Source: Gemmatimonadaceae bacterium | Lineage (GTDB): Bacteria; Latescibacterota; UBA2968; UBA8231 | NCBI GenBank assembly: GCA_026706075.1 | Contig: JAPOZM010000010.1 | Span: forward strand, 45,295 to 109,294 | Direction of reading: 5' to 3' | Length of the DNA stretch: 64,000 bases | In this document: positions 25,672 through 34,324 of the stretch, in pieces | Numbering within the stretch: the stretch's first letter is position 1 | Layout: each line of letters opens with the position of its first letter | Position numbers and translations under genes: made by a program | The notes under the pieces: generated by a model | Databases searched by the model: none | The model's input: only the letters and a program-made list of their open reading frames with translations | What the model was told of the DNA's origin: nothing

Positions 25672-25688
25672 GGCGGGACCTCCCTTCG

Positions 25689-25730
25689 AATAGCACGAAA
25701 ATAGTGATGCACGAGAATCGTGCCAGGGCG
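25689..25730 (-). promoter_or_regulatory. Operator and promoter of the VapBC-like operon
   Basis: GCACGAAAAT (25693-25702) and GCACGAGAAT (25709-25718) are direct repeats 16 bases apart. The second copy also forms a perfect inverted repeat GCACGA-GAA-TCGTGC at 25709-25723. On the minus strand a possible -10 TATTTT lies between them, with CTGGCA 17 bases upstream. Spacing of half-sites over the core promoter is what autoregulating ribbon-helix-helix antitoxins use. Confidence 0.6.
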
Positions 25731-25795
25731 GGAGGGGCACATGTCAACAGAGATCCGGTCGGCCGGGTTTCCGCACCCCACTCCGCGGTCCGGAT

Positions 25796-27898
25796 TCACC
25801 CCTGCTCCGGCGGCCACCCCTCCAGGCCGCGGACCCGCTCCGCCAGCTCCCGCCCGCGGCGGGGGCGGGAGGGCGGCACCTGGGTCTCGCGCAGGTCGAA
25901 GCCGAAGGCGCGCTTGCTGAGCACGATCAGCGGCGGCGACTGGATCCGCTTGTAGTAGCTGACCCGCAGCTGCCCCTCCACCCACTCCAGGTCGTCGAGC
26001 CAGTCCCGGGGCGTGGGGAAGTAGTCCGCGAACGTCCGGTCCCCGTCGCGGCCGCACCACCCCAACTCGGCGAAGAGCCGCCCCTCCAGCAGCCACTCCA
26101 GCAGGTCGGCGGGGTGGCGGCGGTACTCGATCAGCTGCCGCAGCACGGCGTCGTGATAGCCGTACTTGATCGGGTCGCCCCGGCCCCGGGTCACGTCCTG
26201 GTCGGCCGACAGCTCGGCGCTGGGCACGGTGGAGCGATCGAGCAGGTTCCGGGGGATCACCTCCCGGCCGTAGACCTCGGCGTTGAGGTACTCCCCGACC
26301 TCGTAGACCTGCACCTTGTAGAGGTCGGCGATGGGGGCCACCGCACCGGCGAGGTCCCCGTAGAGGGTGGTGTAGCCGAGGGCGATCTCGGTCTTGTTGC
26401 CGTTGTTGGTGAACAGCAGCCCGTGCCTGGCGGCGAGGCCGGAGAGCACGTCGGAGCCGCGGATGCGGGCCTGCAGGTTCTCGTCCACGAGCTGGGTGTA
26501 GTCGCCGGCCGAGCGCGGGAAGACCGACTCCCGCACCAGCTTGGAGACGGCGCCGTAGAGCTCCTCGATGGGCACGCTCAGGTAGTCGATCTCCAGCCGT
26601 TGCGCCAGGTCCCGTGCGTTGTCGCGGGTCACGGCGGCGTTGAAGCGGGTCGGCATGTTGACGGCGAAGACTCGTTCGGCGCCGAAGGCGCGCTCCAGCA
26701 GACAGGCGACGACGCTGGAGTCGATGCCCCCCGACAGGCCCACGAGCCAGCGGTTGGCGCCGCTGCGGATGTGGTCGAGGTGTCGCAGCCCCGTGAGCAC
26801 GGCGCCGTACACGGCCTCCACCTCCCGCGGCGCGGGAGGGGACAGCGGCACCGAGTCCGTGGTGGAGGAATCCGTGTCCACCTTCCGAGGCCCGGGCGGC
26901 GGCCCCGGGACCATCGTGGGTGAGTCCGCCTCCATCTCCCGCGACGCGGATGCCGAAGGCTGCACCGAGACCGCGGGGACCGCCTCGGCCGCGGGCTCCA
27001 CCCGGGGCGGCTCCCCCCCGCCGGCGAAGACCAGCTCCTCGCGCCAGGGCCGGGCCCGGGCGGCGATGGCGCCGTCGGGCTCGTACGCGGTGGTGTCGCC
27101 GTCGAAGACGAGGATGTTCTTGCCGTTGTTCTGGGCCCCCACGTGGTTGACGTAGAGGAAGGGCAGGGGCGACTGCCGCAGGATGTCGCGCACCGTGCGG
27201 TTGCGCTTGTCGTTCTTCTGCCAGGTCCAGGGCGACGAGGAGAGGTTGAAGACCGCCTCGGCGCCGGCGGCGGCGTAGCGCGAGAGGGTGTCGAGGACGG
27301 CGTCGTCCCAGCGGTAGTCGGCGCACCAGATGTCCTCGCACAACTGCGCCCCGAATCGGAAGCGGCCGCCGCCCCGGCGCGGAACCTCGAAGGGCACGGT
27401 CCACTCCCAGAGCGGGCGCCCCTGCTCGGCGGCCAGCTTGCGCACCGAGTAGAAGTGCCGGTCGTCGTCGAAGAACCGGTAGTTGGGGTGCAGGGTCTTG
27501 GGCTGGCAGCCGGGGGGCAGCCCCGGCGGCAGGCCCGGGCGCTCGACCCATTCCCCGTCGTGACAGACGCGCGCCGTGTTGTACTTGCGCGGACGCCCGT
27601 CCTCGCCGAGGGCCCGGGGATCGCGGACGACGTTGCCGAAGAGGACGGTCACGCCGTCGCTGGCGCCGCGCACCTCCTCGCTGAAGGCGGCCCAGTCCTC
27701 GACCAGGGCCTCCACCTCCCAGAGGTCGCCGACGATGTACCCGGAGAGGCACATCTCCGGGAAGGCGACGACCTCGGCGCCGCCCTCGCGGGCCTGCGCG
27801 ATCAGCCCCTGGATGCGGCAGGCGTTGGCCTCGGGCCGCCCCGGCAGCACCTCCATCTGCGCCAGGGCGATGCGCGGCAGCTGCCGGAGGCGGGACAT
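25796..27898 (-). CDS. nadE: Glutamine-dependent NAD+ synthetase
   Basis: 700 residues. It makes NAD from deamido-NAD, using ammonia freed from glutamine. The N-terminal nitrilase-type glutaminase (to about 290) has the catalytic Glu in FPEMCLSGY, a Lys in RPRKYNTARV and Cys in AQLCEDIW. The synthetase domain (from about 365) has the ATP-binding SGGIDSSVVACLL, NNGNKTEIALGY and TVPSAELSADQ. Between them is an unusual proline- and serine-rich linker of about 70 residues containing imperfect tandem repeats. It is the last gene of a pncA-pncB-aminotransferase-nadE operon. The ATG at 27898 is chosen at the start of the nitrilase fold. Confidence 0.94.
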   Translation of the reverse strand: MSRLRQLPRIALAQMEVLPGRPEANACRIQGLIAQAREGGAEVVAFPEMCLSGYIVGDLWEVEALVEDWAAFSEEVRGASDGVTVLFGNVVRDPRALGEDGRPRKYNTARVCHDGEWVERPGLPPGLPPGCQPKTLHPNYRFFDDDRHFYSVRKLAAEQGRPLWEWTVPFEVPRRGGGRFRFGAQLCEDIWCADYRWDDAVLDTLSRYAAAGAEAVFNLSSSPWTWQKNDKRNRTVRDILRQSPLPFLYVNHVGAQNNGKNILVFDGDTTAYEPDGAIAARARPWREELVFAGGGEPPRVEPAAEAVPAVSVQPSASASREMEADSPTMVPGPPPGPRKVDTDSSTTDSVPLSPPAPREVEAVYGAVLTGLRHLDHIRSGANRWLVGLSGGIDSSVVACLLERAFGAERVFAVNMPTRFNAAVTRDNARDLAQRLEIDYLSVPIEELYGAVSKLVRESVFPRSAGDYTQLVDENLQARIRGSDVLSGLAARHGLLFTNNGNKTEIALGYTTLYGDLAGAVAPIADLYKVQVYEVGEYLNAEVYGREVIPRNLLDRSTVPSAELSADQDVTRGRGDPIKYGYHDAVLRQLIEYRRHPADLLEWLLEGRLFAELGWCGRDGDRTFADYFPTPRDWLDDLEWVEGQLRVSYYKRIQSPPLIVLSKRAFGFDLRETQVPPSRPRRGRELAERVRGLEGWPPEQG

Positions 27899-27918
27899 GC
27901 CGCGGCCGGTCCGCCCGC

Positions 27919-29061
27919 CTAGCCGGCGGCCACCGCCTCGGAGCGCCGCGCGGCGCGGATGCACTCGCCCAGCAGCAGGGTGCCCTCGTGGACGCTCTCC
28001 GCCGGCGCCTGTCCGAAGGCCAGGCGGATGTTCGGCACGTCCTCGCCGCGCACGTGGAAGCCGCTGCCGCGGGCGAAGCGGACGCCGCGCTCGCCGGCCA
28101 GCTCCTGCAGGCGGTCGAGGTCGACGTCGTCGGGCAGCCGCACCCAGATGAACAGCCCGCCCACGGGCCGCGACCACGTGCAGATGTCGCCGACGCTCTC
28201 CTGCAGGCCGGAGAAGACGTCGTCCCGCTTCTGCTTGAGGGCGGCGTTGGTGCGCTCGCAGTGCTCCCAGAGACGGCCCCGGAAGAACTCGGCCAGCACC
28301 GACGCGGCGAGCAGGCTGTTGCCGCCGTCGTAGCGCCGGTCGAGGATGCGCTGCAGCATCGGCGGACGGGCCAGGACGTAGCCCATGCGCACCCCGGGGC
28401 CGAGGATCTTGGAGAGGGAGCAGATGTAGATGTGATCCGCCTCCGGGTCGAGGGCGTAGAGAGCCGGTGGCTTCGGTCCCTCGAAGTGGACGTCGCCGTA
28501 GCAGTTGTCCTCCACCAGGGGCACCCTTCGGCGGCGGGCCACCTCGATCAGCTCCAGGCGGCGGGCCCTCGGCATGACCGCCCCCGTGGGGTTCTGGTAG
28601 GTTGGCAGGGCATAGACGAAGCGCGCCGGCGTGCCGGCCCGCTCCAGCTCGCCGAGCCTGTCGTCGAGGGCGTCGGCGCGCATGCCCTCGTCGTCGAGGG
28701 CGACGCCCTCCAGGCGCAGCCCGAGGCGGCGGTAGGCGCCGATGGTGCCCGAGTAGGTCAGCTCCTCGCAGACGACCACGTCCTCGCCGCCGGCGCCGGT
28801 GAGGGCCTCGGCCACCAGGGTCACCGCCTGCATGGAGCCGTTCATCAGGGAGATGTGGTCGGGCGATACCTCGATCCCCTCGCGGTCCGATTCCCGGGCC
28901 GCCATGACCTCGCGCAGACCGGGATGTCCCAGGTCGCCCGGGTAGAGCGTGAAGCCCTCCCCCACGCCGGAGATCCCCCGGGCCGCGGCCTCGGCCAGCT
29001 CCGCCACGGGAAAGGTCTCGGGGTTCGTGCAGCCGCCGCCGAAATCGTAGACCTTGCTCAT
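27919..29061 (-). CDS. PLP-dependent aminotransferase, class I/II
   Basis: 380 residues. Fold type I aminotransferase with the PLP lysine in SLSKILGPGVRMGY and the aspartate site in YALPTYQNPTG and VEDNCYGDVHFEG. It resembles LysN/2-aminoadipate transaminases and MocR C-domains, but has no N-terminal DNA-binding domain, so it is an enzyme and not a regulator. The ATG has GAGAGGAGAG upstream. It sits in the middle of the NAD salvage operon, 21 bases after pncB and 20 before nadE; its connection to NAD metabolism is not known. Confidence 0.86.
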   Translation of the reverse strand: MSKVYDFGGGCTNPETFPVAELAEAAARGISGVGEGFTLYPGDLGHPGLREVMAARESDREGIEVSPDHISLMNGSMQAVTLVAEALTGAGGEDVVVCEELTYSGTIGAYRRLGLRLEGVALDDEGMRADALDDRLGELERAGTPARFVYALPTYQNPTGAVMPRARRLELIEVARRRRVPLVEDNCYGDVHFEGPKPPALYALDPEADHIYICSLSKILGPGVRMGYVLARPPMLQRILDRRYDGGNSLLAASVLAEFFRGRLWEHCERTNAALKQKRDDVFSGLQESVGDICTWSRPVGGLFIWVRLPDDVDLDRLQELAGERGVRFARGSGFHVRGEDVPNIRLAFGQAPAESVHEGTLLLGECIRAARRSEAVAAG

Positions 29062-29082
29062 TCTGGGCTCTCCTCTCTCATG

Positions 29083-30099
29083 TCAGCTGGTCAGCTCGAG
29101 GACCTCGAGCCGGGGATTGTCGGTTCGGCCGGGGCGCCGTCCGCGTTTGGCCACGGCGACGCCGTCCACCTCCTTCACGTCGGCGGTGAAGTCTACGGCC
29201 GGCGCGCCGCTGATGGCACTGCCCACGCCGTACCCGTCCACCGCCGCGCCCGCCTCCCGGAAGGCGCGGATGCGCTCCGGCGTGATGCCGCCGGAGACGA
29301 GGATCTTCACGTCCCGGTGGCCGCCGGCGTCGAGGCGGGACCGCACCCGGCCCACCAGCTCCGGGGTGACCCCGCCGAGCTCCGACGGCGTGTCGAGACG
29401 CACCGCCCACAGCCGCTCCCCCATCGCCCCGGCGACCCTGACGCTCTCCTCGGCCTCGTCGAGGAATGTGTCCACCAGGACCGTGCGCCCCACCGCCGGA
29501 TCGATCTGCCGGTCGAAGGCGAGGGCCGCCTCGAGGGTGTCCCCGAAGATCAGCACCAGGGCGTGGGGCAGGGTGCCCGTCGCCTCCAGGCCCGAGAGGG
29601 CGGCGCCGGCCGGGGTGGCGCAGCCGCTGCAGCCGCCGACGACGGCGGCGTACTCCAGGCGGGGGCTGACGTCGGGGTGGACGTGGCGGGCCCCGAAGTG
29701 GACCACGGGAACGCCCCCGGCCTCGGCGACGCAGGCGGAGGCCGCCGTGGCCCAGCCCGTCTCGCTGGCCAGGGCCCCGAGGAGCGCCGTCTCGTAGAGG
29801 CCGAAGGCGCGGTACGGACCGGAGACGCGCAGCACCACCTCCCCCGGGTCGAACCAGCGCCCCTCCGGCAGGCGTTCCACCGAGGCCGCCGCGGCCCCGG
29901 CCAGGGCCTGGCTCAGCAGCGCCTCGACCTCGCGCATGCCGCACAGCAGCGCCCGCCGGCGGGCGAAGACCTCGATCACGGCCGCCGGGTCCCGGCCCTC
30001 GGCCTCGAGGACCTGCCGCGAGCGCAGGAAGTAGACGTCGGCGGTCTGTCCCGCCAGCGTCGCCGGGGACGGCTCGAACCCCGGGGGGGCGGCCGGCAT
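29083..30099 (-). CDS. pncB: Nicotinate phosphoribosyltransferase
   Basis: 338 residues, shorter than bacterial PncB and closer to the compact archaeal type. It makes nicotinate mononucleotide from nicotinate and PRPP. Family marks are VVHFGARHVHPDVSPRLEYA, the GGCSGCATPAG segment, GTLPHALVLIFGDTLEAA, RLDTPSE, and the phosphate-binding KILVSGGITPERIRAF ending in YGVGSAISG. The start codon lies one base after the pncA stop, so the two enzymes that turn nicotinamide to nicotinate mononucleotide are made together. The family's QPRT fold is complete. Confidence 0.9.
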   Translation of the reverse strand: MPAAPPGFEPSPATLAGQTADVYFLRSRQVLEAEGRDPAAVIEVFARRRALLCGMREVEALLSQALAGAAAASVERLPEGRWFDPGEVVLRVSGPYRAFGLYETALLGALASETGWATAASACVAEAGGVPVVHFGARHVHPDVSPRLEYAAVVGGCSGCATPAGAALSGLEATGTLPHALVLIFGDTLEAALAFDRQIDPAVGRTVLVDTFLDEAEESVRVAGAMGERLWAVRLDTPSELGGVTPELVGRVRSRLDAGGHRDVKILVSGGITPERIRAFREAGAAVDGYGVGSAISGAPAVDFTADVKEVDGVAVAKRGRRPGRTDNPRLEVLELTS

Positions 30100-30100
30100 G

Positions 30101-30628
30101 TCAGCGGTTGGTGACCCGGGCGCCGAGGATCTTCTCCATGTGATCCAGGGCCCACTCGTGCTGCCGCGGGTCGAAGCTGGCCACGCAGTCGGCGGGCACC
30201 TCGACCTCGTAGTCGCGGTTGCGCAGACCGGCCACGGTGTGCAGCACGCAGATGTCGGTGCAGTCCCCCATGACCACCACCCGCTCGGGGCGAAGCTGCT
30301 CGAGCTGCTCAGCCAGGTCGGTCTCGAAGAACGCGGAGTAGCGGCGCTTGACCACCCGCCTCGCTTCGGAGGCCAGGTCGGCGAGCTCGTCGATGATCTC
30401 CTCCTCGCCCGAGCCCGCGACGCAGTGGGGCGGGAACATCTTGAACTCGGCGTCGTCGGGCTCGTGGGTGTCCTGGGTGAAGTACAACCGGGCGCCGGCC
30501 GCCTTCTCGCGCTCGACGCGGGCGCGCACGGGAGCGATGATCCGCCGCGCTTCCTCGCCGCAGAACAGGGTGCCGCCGGGCTCCATGAAGCCCTTCTGCA
30601 TGTCGACGACGATCACCACGTTGGCCAT
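30101..30628 (-). CDS. pncA: Nicotinamidase
   Basis: 175 residues of the isochorismatase-like fold. It deamidates nicotinamide to nicotinate. Catalytic triad: D9 (VVDMQKGF), K94 (VVKRRYSAF) and C127 (GDCTDICVLHTVAG). Metal ligands D53 and H55 (TQDTHEPDD) and H68 (FPPHCVAG) separate nicotinamidases from plain isochorismatase-like hydrolases. First gene of the NAD salvage operon. AGGAGG lies a few bases before the ATG. A short inverted repeat (30643-30647 with 30657-30661) flanks that site. Confidence 0.92.
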   Translation of the reverse strand: MANVVIVVDMQKGFMEPGGTLFCGEEARRIIAPVRARVEREKAAGARLYFTQDTHEPDDAEFKMFPPHCVAGSGEEEIIDELADLASEARRVVKRRYSAFFETDLAEQLEQLRPERVVVMGDCTDICVLHTVAGLRNRDYEVEVPADCVASFDPRQHEWALDHMEKILGARVTNR

Positions 30629-30761
30629 GAGATGCCTCCTGCGCCGCTAAGTTACGGCGGCTTCACCGGGAGGGAAACGCGCCACTCCGGTCCGGCGTCT
30701 TGACCGGCCGACGAGAAGAGCGCCGATTACGTCAGAAGCGACCGCGCCCGCAGCGAGGGGG

Positions 30762-32237
30762 ATGGCCATGAGCACCGAGTTGTATCCCGGCAAGCACCTC
30801 TTCGTCGACGACTTCCGCATCCAGGAGATGCAAGCCGCCCGCCGCGTCCTGCATCAGCCGGTGAAGCACGGGGACAACCCGGTCCTGCGTCCTGAGCAGC
30901 CCTGGGAGGAAACGGCGGTACACGCCGGCGCCTTCCTCTACGACGAGAGAAGGAGTTGCTTCCGCCTGTGGTACACCTCCCAGGCCGGCACCGTCATCGG
31001 CACGCGGGTGCTGGTCCGCGACAACCCTCCCAAGGAGGTCCGCGAATCCCACATCTGCTACGCCGAGTCGTCCGACGGAATCCACTGGGAGCGGCCGGAC
31101 CTGGGCATCACCAACCAGCAGAGGTACCCCGGCAACAACATCCTCATCCCCTCCATGCGACCGCCGGGACGCACCGAGCTGTGCCACCTCGTGGACGACC
31201 CCGCGGACCCGGAACAGCGCTTCCGCATGATCTACCTCGACCAGGCCGAGGAAGGCGATCCCGGGGGCGGCCTGGCGCCCGACCAGAAGCTCCGCCTCCA
31301 CGCCCACTCGCCCGACGGCATCGACTGGACGGTCCGGCCCTGGCAGCCGGAGCACCTCGCCCGTCTCTTCGGCGTCCTCTCCTACCTCGACGAGGAGCCG
31401 CGGGGAGAGCTGCGGCCCGAGGCCCGGTACATCCTGTACGGGCAACGCGGCTCCCCTTGGAAGACGCGCCAGATCGGGCGGCGGGACAGCGACGACTTCG
31501 TCCACTGGAGCGGCAACCGCCCCGTCCTGGAGAGCCGCCTCGGCGACACCCCGGGCCTGGAGTTCTACTACCTGCAGGGAGCGGTGCGGAACCAGACCTG
31601 GGCCGGCCTCCACCTGGGCATGCTCGGCGCCTACCACGCCGACCTGCGCCGCAGGTACGACCCGGCGCGCAACGACGGCGTCACCGACTGTCAACTGGCC
31701 TGGAGCCGCGACTCGGTCCGCTGGGAGCGCTGGCCCGAGCCCTTCATCCCGCGGGGCGAGCCGGGCTCCTTCGACTACGGCGGCGTCTACTGCGAGTATC
31801 CCGCCATCCGCGGCGACCGCCTCTACTTCATGTTTACGGGGAACAGCACCTGGCACGGCCAGCGCGGAGAGTCGACCCTCGGTCTGGCCACGCTACGGCT
31901 GGACGGATTCGTCTCCGTGCAGAGCGAGGGTTTCACCGAAGGCGTGGTGGTCACCCGCCCCCATCACTGGAGCGCATGCGAGCTGCGGGTCAACGTGCAG
32001 TCGCTGACCGGCGGCCTCGAGGTGCAGCTTCAGGACGAGACGGGCCGCGCCTTCGACGGCTTCTCCACCGGTGAGGTGGAAGCACTCCGGACGGACGGCG
32101 TGGACACGCCGGTGAGCTGGAAGGAGAAAGGCCGCGACCTGCGCGAGCTGGAAGGCCGCATGGTGGCGCTGCGGTTCACCCTCGGACCGGAGGACCGGCT
32201 GTACTCCTATACGCTGGTGCCGATCTCCGGCGGCTGA
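30762..32237 (+). CDS. Five-bladed beta-propeller protein, glycosidase-like
   Basis: 491 residues. The N-terminal 370 residues look like a GH32/43/62-type beta-propeller: FVDDFRIQEM, then GAFLYDERRSCFRLWYTSQAG, HICYAESSDGIHWERP, KLRLHAHSPDGIDWTVRPW and DCQLAWSRDSVRWERW, where repeated S-x-DG-x-x-W segments mark blades. The last 110 residues are a beta-sandwich. Catalytic acids cannot be named with confidence, and no signal peptide is visible. Close relatives occur widely in planctomycete-like genomes as proteins of unknown substrate. ATG at 30762 is used; ATG at 30768 is equally possible. Transcribed alone, divergent from pncA. Confidence 0.72.
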   Translation: MAMSTELYPGKHLFVDDFRIQEMQAARRVLHQPVKHGDNPVLRPEQPWEETAVHAGAFLYDERRSCFRLWYTSQAGTVIGTRVLVRDNPPKEVRESHICYAESSDGIHWERPDLGITNQQRYPGNNILIPSMRPPGRTELCHLVDDPADPEQRFRMIYLDQAEEGDPGGGLAPDQKLRLHAHSPDGIDWTVRPWQPEHLARLFGVLSYLDEEPRGELRPEARYILYGQRGSPWKTRQIGRRDSDDFVHWSGNRPVLESRLGDTPGLEFYYLQGAVRNQTWAGLHLGMLGAYHADLRRRYDPARNDGVTDCQLAWSRDSVRWERWPEPFIPRGEPGSFDYGGVYCEYPAIRGDRLYFMFTGNSTWHGQRGESTLGLATLRLDGFVSVQSEGFTEGVVVTRPHHWSACELRVNVQSLTGGLEVQLQDETGRAFDGFSTGEVEALRTDGVDTPVSWKEKGRDLRELEGRMVALRFTLGPEDRLYSYTLVPISGG

Positions 32238-32254
32238 GCTTCCCGCAACAAGAA

Positions 32255-32396
32255 AGGGCCCGGGAGGAATCCCCCGAGCCCTCTGAGCGACCGGCCCCGC
32301 CTCGATTCACGGCGTCGTGCCGCTACTGCGGCCGGCCGACTGGCCCCAAGGAAAGTGGACGCATCTTCCTGTGTCAAGGGACGGCCAGAGGGCCGT
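32255..32396 (-). terminator. Two terminator-like hairpins between convergent genes
   Basis: ACGGCC/GGCCGT with an AGAG loop (32381-32396) directly follows the lipoprotein stop on the minus strand. Further on, AGGGC-CGGG (32255-32264) pairs with CCCG-GCCCT (32273-32282), and on the minus strand it is followed by TTTCTTGTTG, a passable rho-independent terminator. The 159-base gap holds no gene. Confidence 0.55.
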
Positions 32397-32822
32397 TCAG
32401 TCTTTCCGCCTGCTCTCGAAGTTGACCTCGTACCTGTCTTCGTCGATCTGATCGTGCGGTGGTTCCAGTCCGAGCTCGAACAGAGTGGCGCGTCCATTCC
32501 CGAGGATGCCGTACTTCGTGGTGCTGGCCGAATCCAGGGCCCGGCCCTCCCCATCGAACACGATGATCGTCATCTTGACGCCCTCATCGCTGTCGAAGCC
32601 GTCCCCCGCATTGCGCACGAGCACCGTGCAGCGAGTGAGCTTGCCGAAGAACAAGCTCAGATCGACCGAGCCTTCGGCACTGATCACCTCGCCCCTGGGT
32701 TCGAAGGCGACGCTCTCGACGGTGAGAATCTCGTCGAGTTCATCGGGCGTGAGCAGCTTGTCGGTTGCGCAGCCGACATGGGTGGAGATGCAGCCAGCGA
32801 GGCCGAGGGCGTATCTCAGCAT
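32397..32822 (-). CDS. Small putative lipoprotein, unknown function
   Basis: 141 residues. Very short signal sequence with LAGC at residues 8-11 as a possible lipobox, then an acidic beta-rich domain (EVISAEGSVDLSLFFGKLTRCTVLV, then TIIVFDGEGRALDS) and a charged C-terminus. The hydrophobic segment is only about eight residues, so lipid attachment is uncertain; C18 is an alternative. I do not recognise the domain. It is last in the heme lipoprotein-YceI-beta-barrel cluster and lies 13 bases after the beta-barrel gene, so it may be a periplasmic accessory. Confidence 0.55.
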   Translation of the reverse strand: MLRYALGLAGCISTHVGCATDKLLTPDELDEILTVESVAFEPRGEVISAEGSVDLSLFFGKLTRCTVLVRNAGDGFDSDEGVKMTIIVFDGEGRALDSASTTKYGILGNGRATLFELGLEPPHDQIDEDRYEVNFESRRKD

Positions 32823-32835
32823 TGGGGTGCTCCAC

Positions 32836-33705
32836 TCATAGAAAACGCGTGATGCCGAAGCCCGTGCGCCAGTTGTCCGGCGCGGCGTCGTAAGGGGCGC
32901 CCACGAGAAACTGCGACGGACTGAGGCGCGTGTTGTTGGTGGCGATGAGGTAGAAGGTGTGCCCGCCCGTATCGAGGGAGAGACCCCAGGCCAGCGAGTG
33001 ATGGGAGCGCCCGCTCTCCCCCGGCGACAGGATGCCCTGGTACCCTGCCAGGGCGGGGCTGTATTCCAGCAGGATTCCCCAGGCGTGATTGAAGAAGTAC
33101 TGGACGTAGGTGCCCAGGGTGACGGTGTACTGGCGATCGACGCTGAAGATGGCGCTGTTGTAGACGCAGGAAGGCACCAGGCCCAGGCCCAGCCTGTCGG
33201 CGACCATCGTGTTGAGGACGAGCTGGCCGTAGTACTGGAAGTTGTCGGCCGCCAGCGCGCGCCGGTCGACGACGGCCGGGATCTCCGTGTTCCAGGCGGC
33301 GCCAGCGTTCAGGGCGAGGACGGCGGGGAAACGATCATGGCGGAACTGCAGCCACCGGTAGCGAAGCTGCAGGTCGAGGTTGTCCAGCACGTTGCTCCGC
33401 CCCAGGGTCAGCATCATGCGGCGGCTCAGGCCGTAGCTGACGGACATGCGGATGTTGGCCGGCCCGTCGAAGCCGAAGTTGGCCTTGTAGCCCCTGTCGA
33501 TGGGAGGCACGAAGCGATGGGAGATCTCGTAGTGGAACGTGCCCTTGTAGAGGGTTTCCGTGGTGGGATAGTTGGGCGTCACGAGAGCCGTGAAGAGCTC
33601 TATCCGGCCCGCGGCGGGCGCACCCGGCTGCCACGAGGGCTGGCCGGGGGCCGCGGCCGGAAGGAGTCCGAGGATCGCCGTCAGGCGCAGAAGCTTCCGT
33701 CTCAT
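32836..33705 (-). CDS. DUF5777-like outer-membrane beta-barrel protein
   Basis: 289 residues. A signal peptide (about 1-20, LTAILGLLPAAAPGQP) is followed by alternating hydrophobic and polar strands and a C-terminal phenylalanine-leucine, as in outer-membrane barrels. Segments such as TLYKGTFHYEISHRFVPPI, the NFGFDGPANIRMSVSYGLS segment and GWNTEIP-like positions match the DUF5777 family, which in Bacteroidetes is found with YceI and cytochrome-like lipoproteins. That is the same set of neighbours seen here. The start overlaps the YceI stop (ATGA). Substrate unknown. Confidence 0.72.
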   Translation of the reverse strand: MRRKLLRLTAILGLLPAAAPGQPSWQPGAPAAGRIELFTALVTPNYPTTETLYKGTFHYEISHRFVPPIDRGYKANFGFDGPANIRMSVSYGLSRRMMLTLGRSNVLDNLDLQLRYRWLQFRHDRFPAVLALNAGAAWNTEIPAVVDRRALAADNFQYYGQLVLNTMVADRLGLGLVPSCVYNSAIFSVDRQYTVTLGTYVQYFFNHAWGILLEYSPALAGYQGILSPGESGRSHHSLAWGLSLDTGGHTFYLIATNNTRLSPSQFLVGAPYDAAPDNWRTGFGITRFL

Positions 33706-34283
33706 TCGATCTCCTCCGGTTCGGCAAGGGAGACCGAGACCTCCAGGTCGATCTCCTGGCTCACCTTGACGAAGGCGGCCAGGGAGGGGGCCTCGATGCC
33801 GTAGTCAGCCAGCTTCAGCGAGAAGGCGGCCTCGACCCTGGAACGCTCCTCCTGCATCAGGACGAGGCCCGGCACGCCGATCTCCCGCTCGACCCCGTGG
33901 AGGGACAGGGTTCCCCGGGTCTCGACCCGAAAGGCGGTCACCGACGAATCGACGACGGAGACCTCGGTGATCTCCCCCTTGTACACCGCCTTGGGCCACT
34001 GGTCCGTGTCGAGCACGTCGCGCATGTCGCGGTCCCGCTTGCCGATGCCGCTGTCGAAGTCCGCCAGGTTCACCTCGAAGTGGAACCGGCTCTTCTCTGC
34101 CGAGAGCGAATCCCCTTCCCAGTAGATGAAGCCGTCGATCTGGTCGGTCTTCCCGGAGAAGGTGAAGGAGGCCACGCTCGAGGTGTACTCAACCTGGTTC
34201 TCCCGGGCCTTCCTGTCCACGTGCCACTCGCCCCCCTCGGCCGCGAGAGGAAGGCAGATCAGGAAAGCAAGAAGCCTGCCCAT
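33702..34283 (-). CDS. YceI-family periplasmic lipocalin-like protein
   Basis: 193 residues. Signal peptide (MGRLLAFLICLPLAAEG), then the YceI fold: WHVDRKARENQVEYTSS, FSGKTDQIDGFIYWEG, RFHFEVNLADFDSGIGKRDRDM, and the C-terminal ADYGIEAPSL segment. Members bind isoprenoid chains such as polyprenols or quinones in the periplasm. It starts 41 bases after the cytochrome-like lipoprotein stop and overlaps the start of the beta-barrel gene, so the three are coupled. The next neighbour upstream having a heme-binding motif supports a redox or quinone role, as inference. Confidence 0.88.
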   Translation of the reverse strand: MGRLLAFLICLPLAAEGGEWHVDRKARENQVEYTSSVASFTFSGKTDQIDGFIYWEGDSLSAEKSRFHFEVNLADFDSGIGKRDRDMRDVLDTDQWPKAVYKGEITEVSVVDSSVTAFRVETRGTLSLHGVEREIGVPGLVLMQEERSRVEAAFSLKLADYGIEAPSLAAFVKVSQEIDLEVSVSLAEPEEIE

Positions 34284-34324
34284 GGAAGTGATCCCCGTGT
34301 ACGGCCAGCCGGCGGCGGCCGGCC

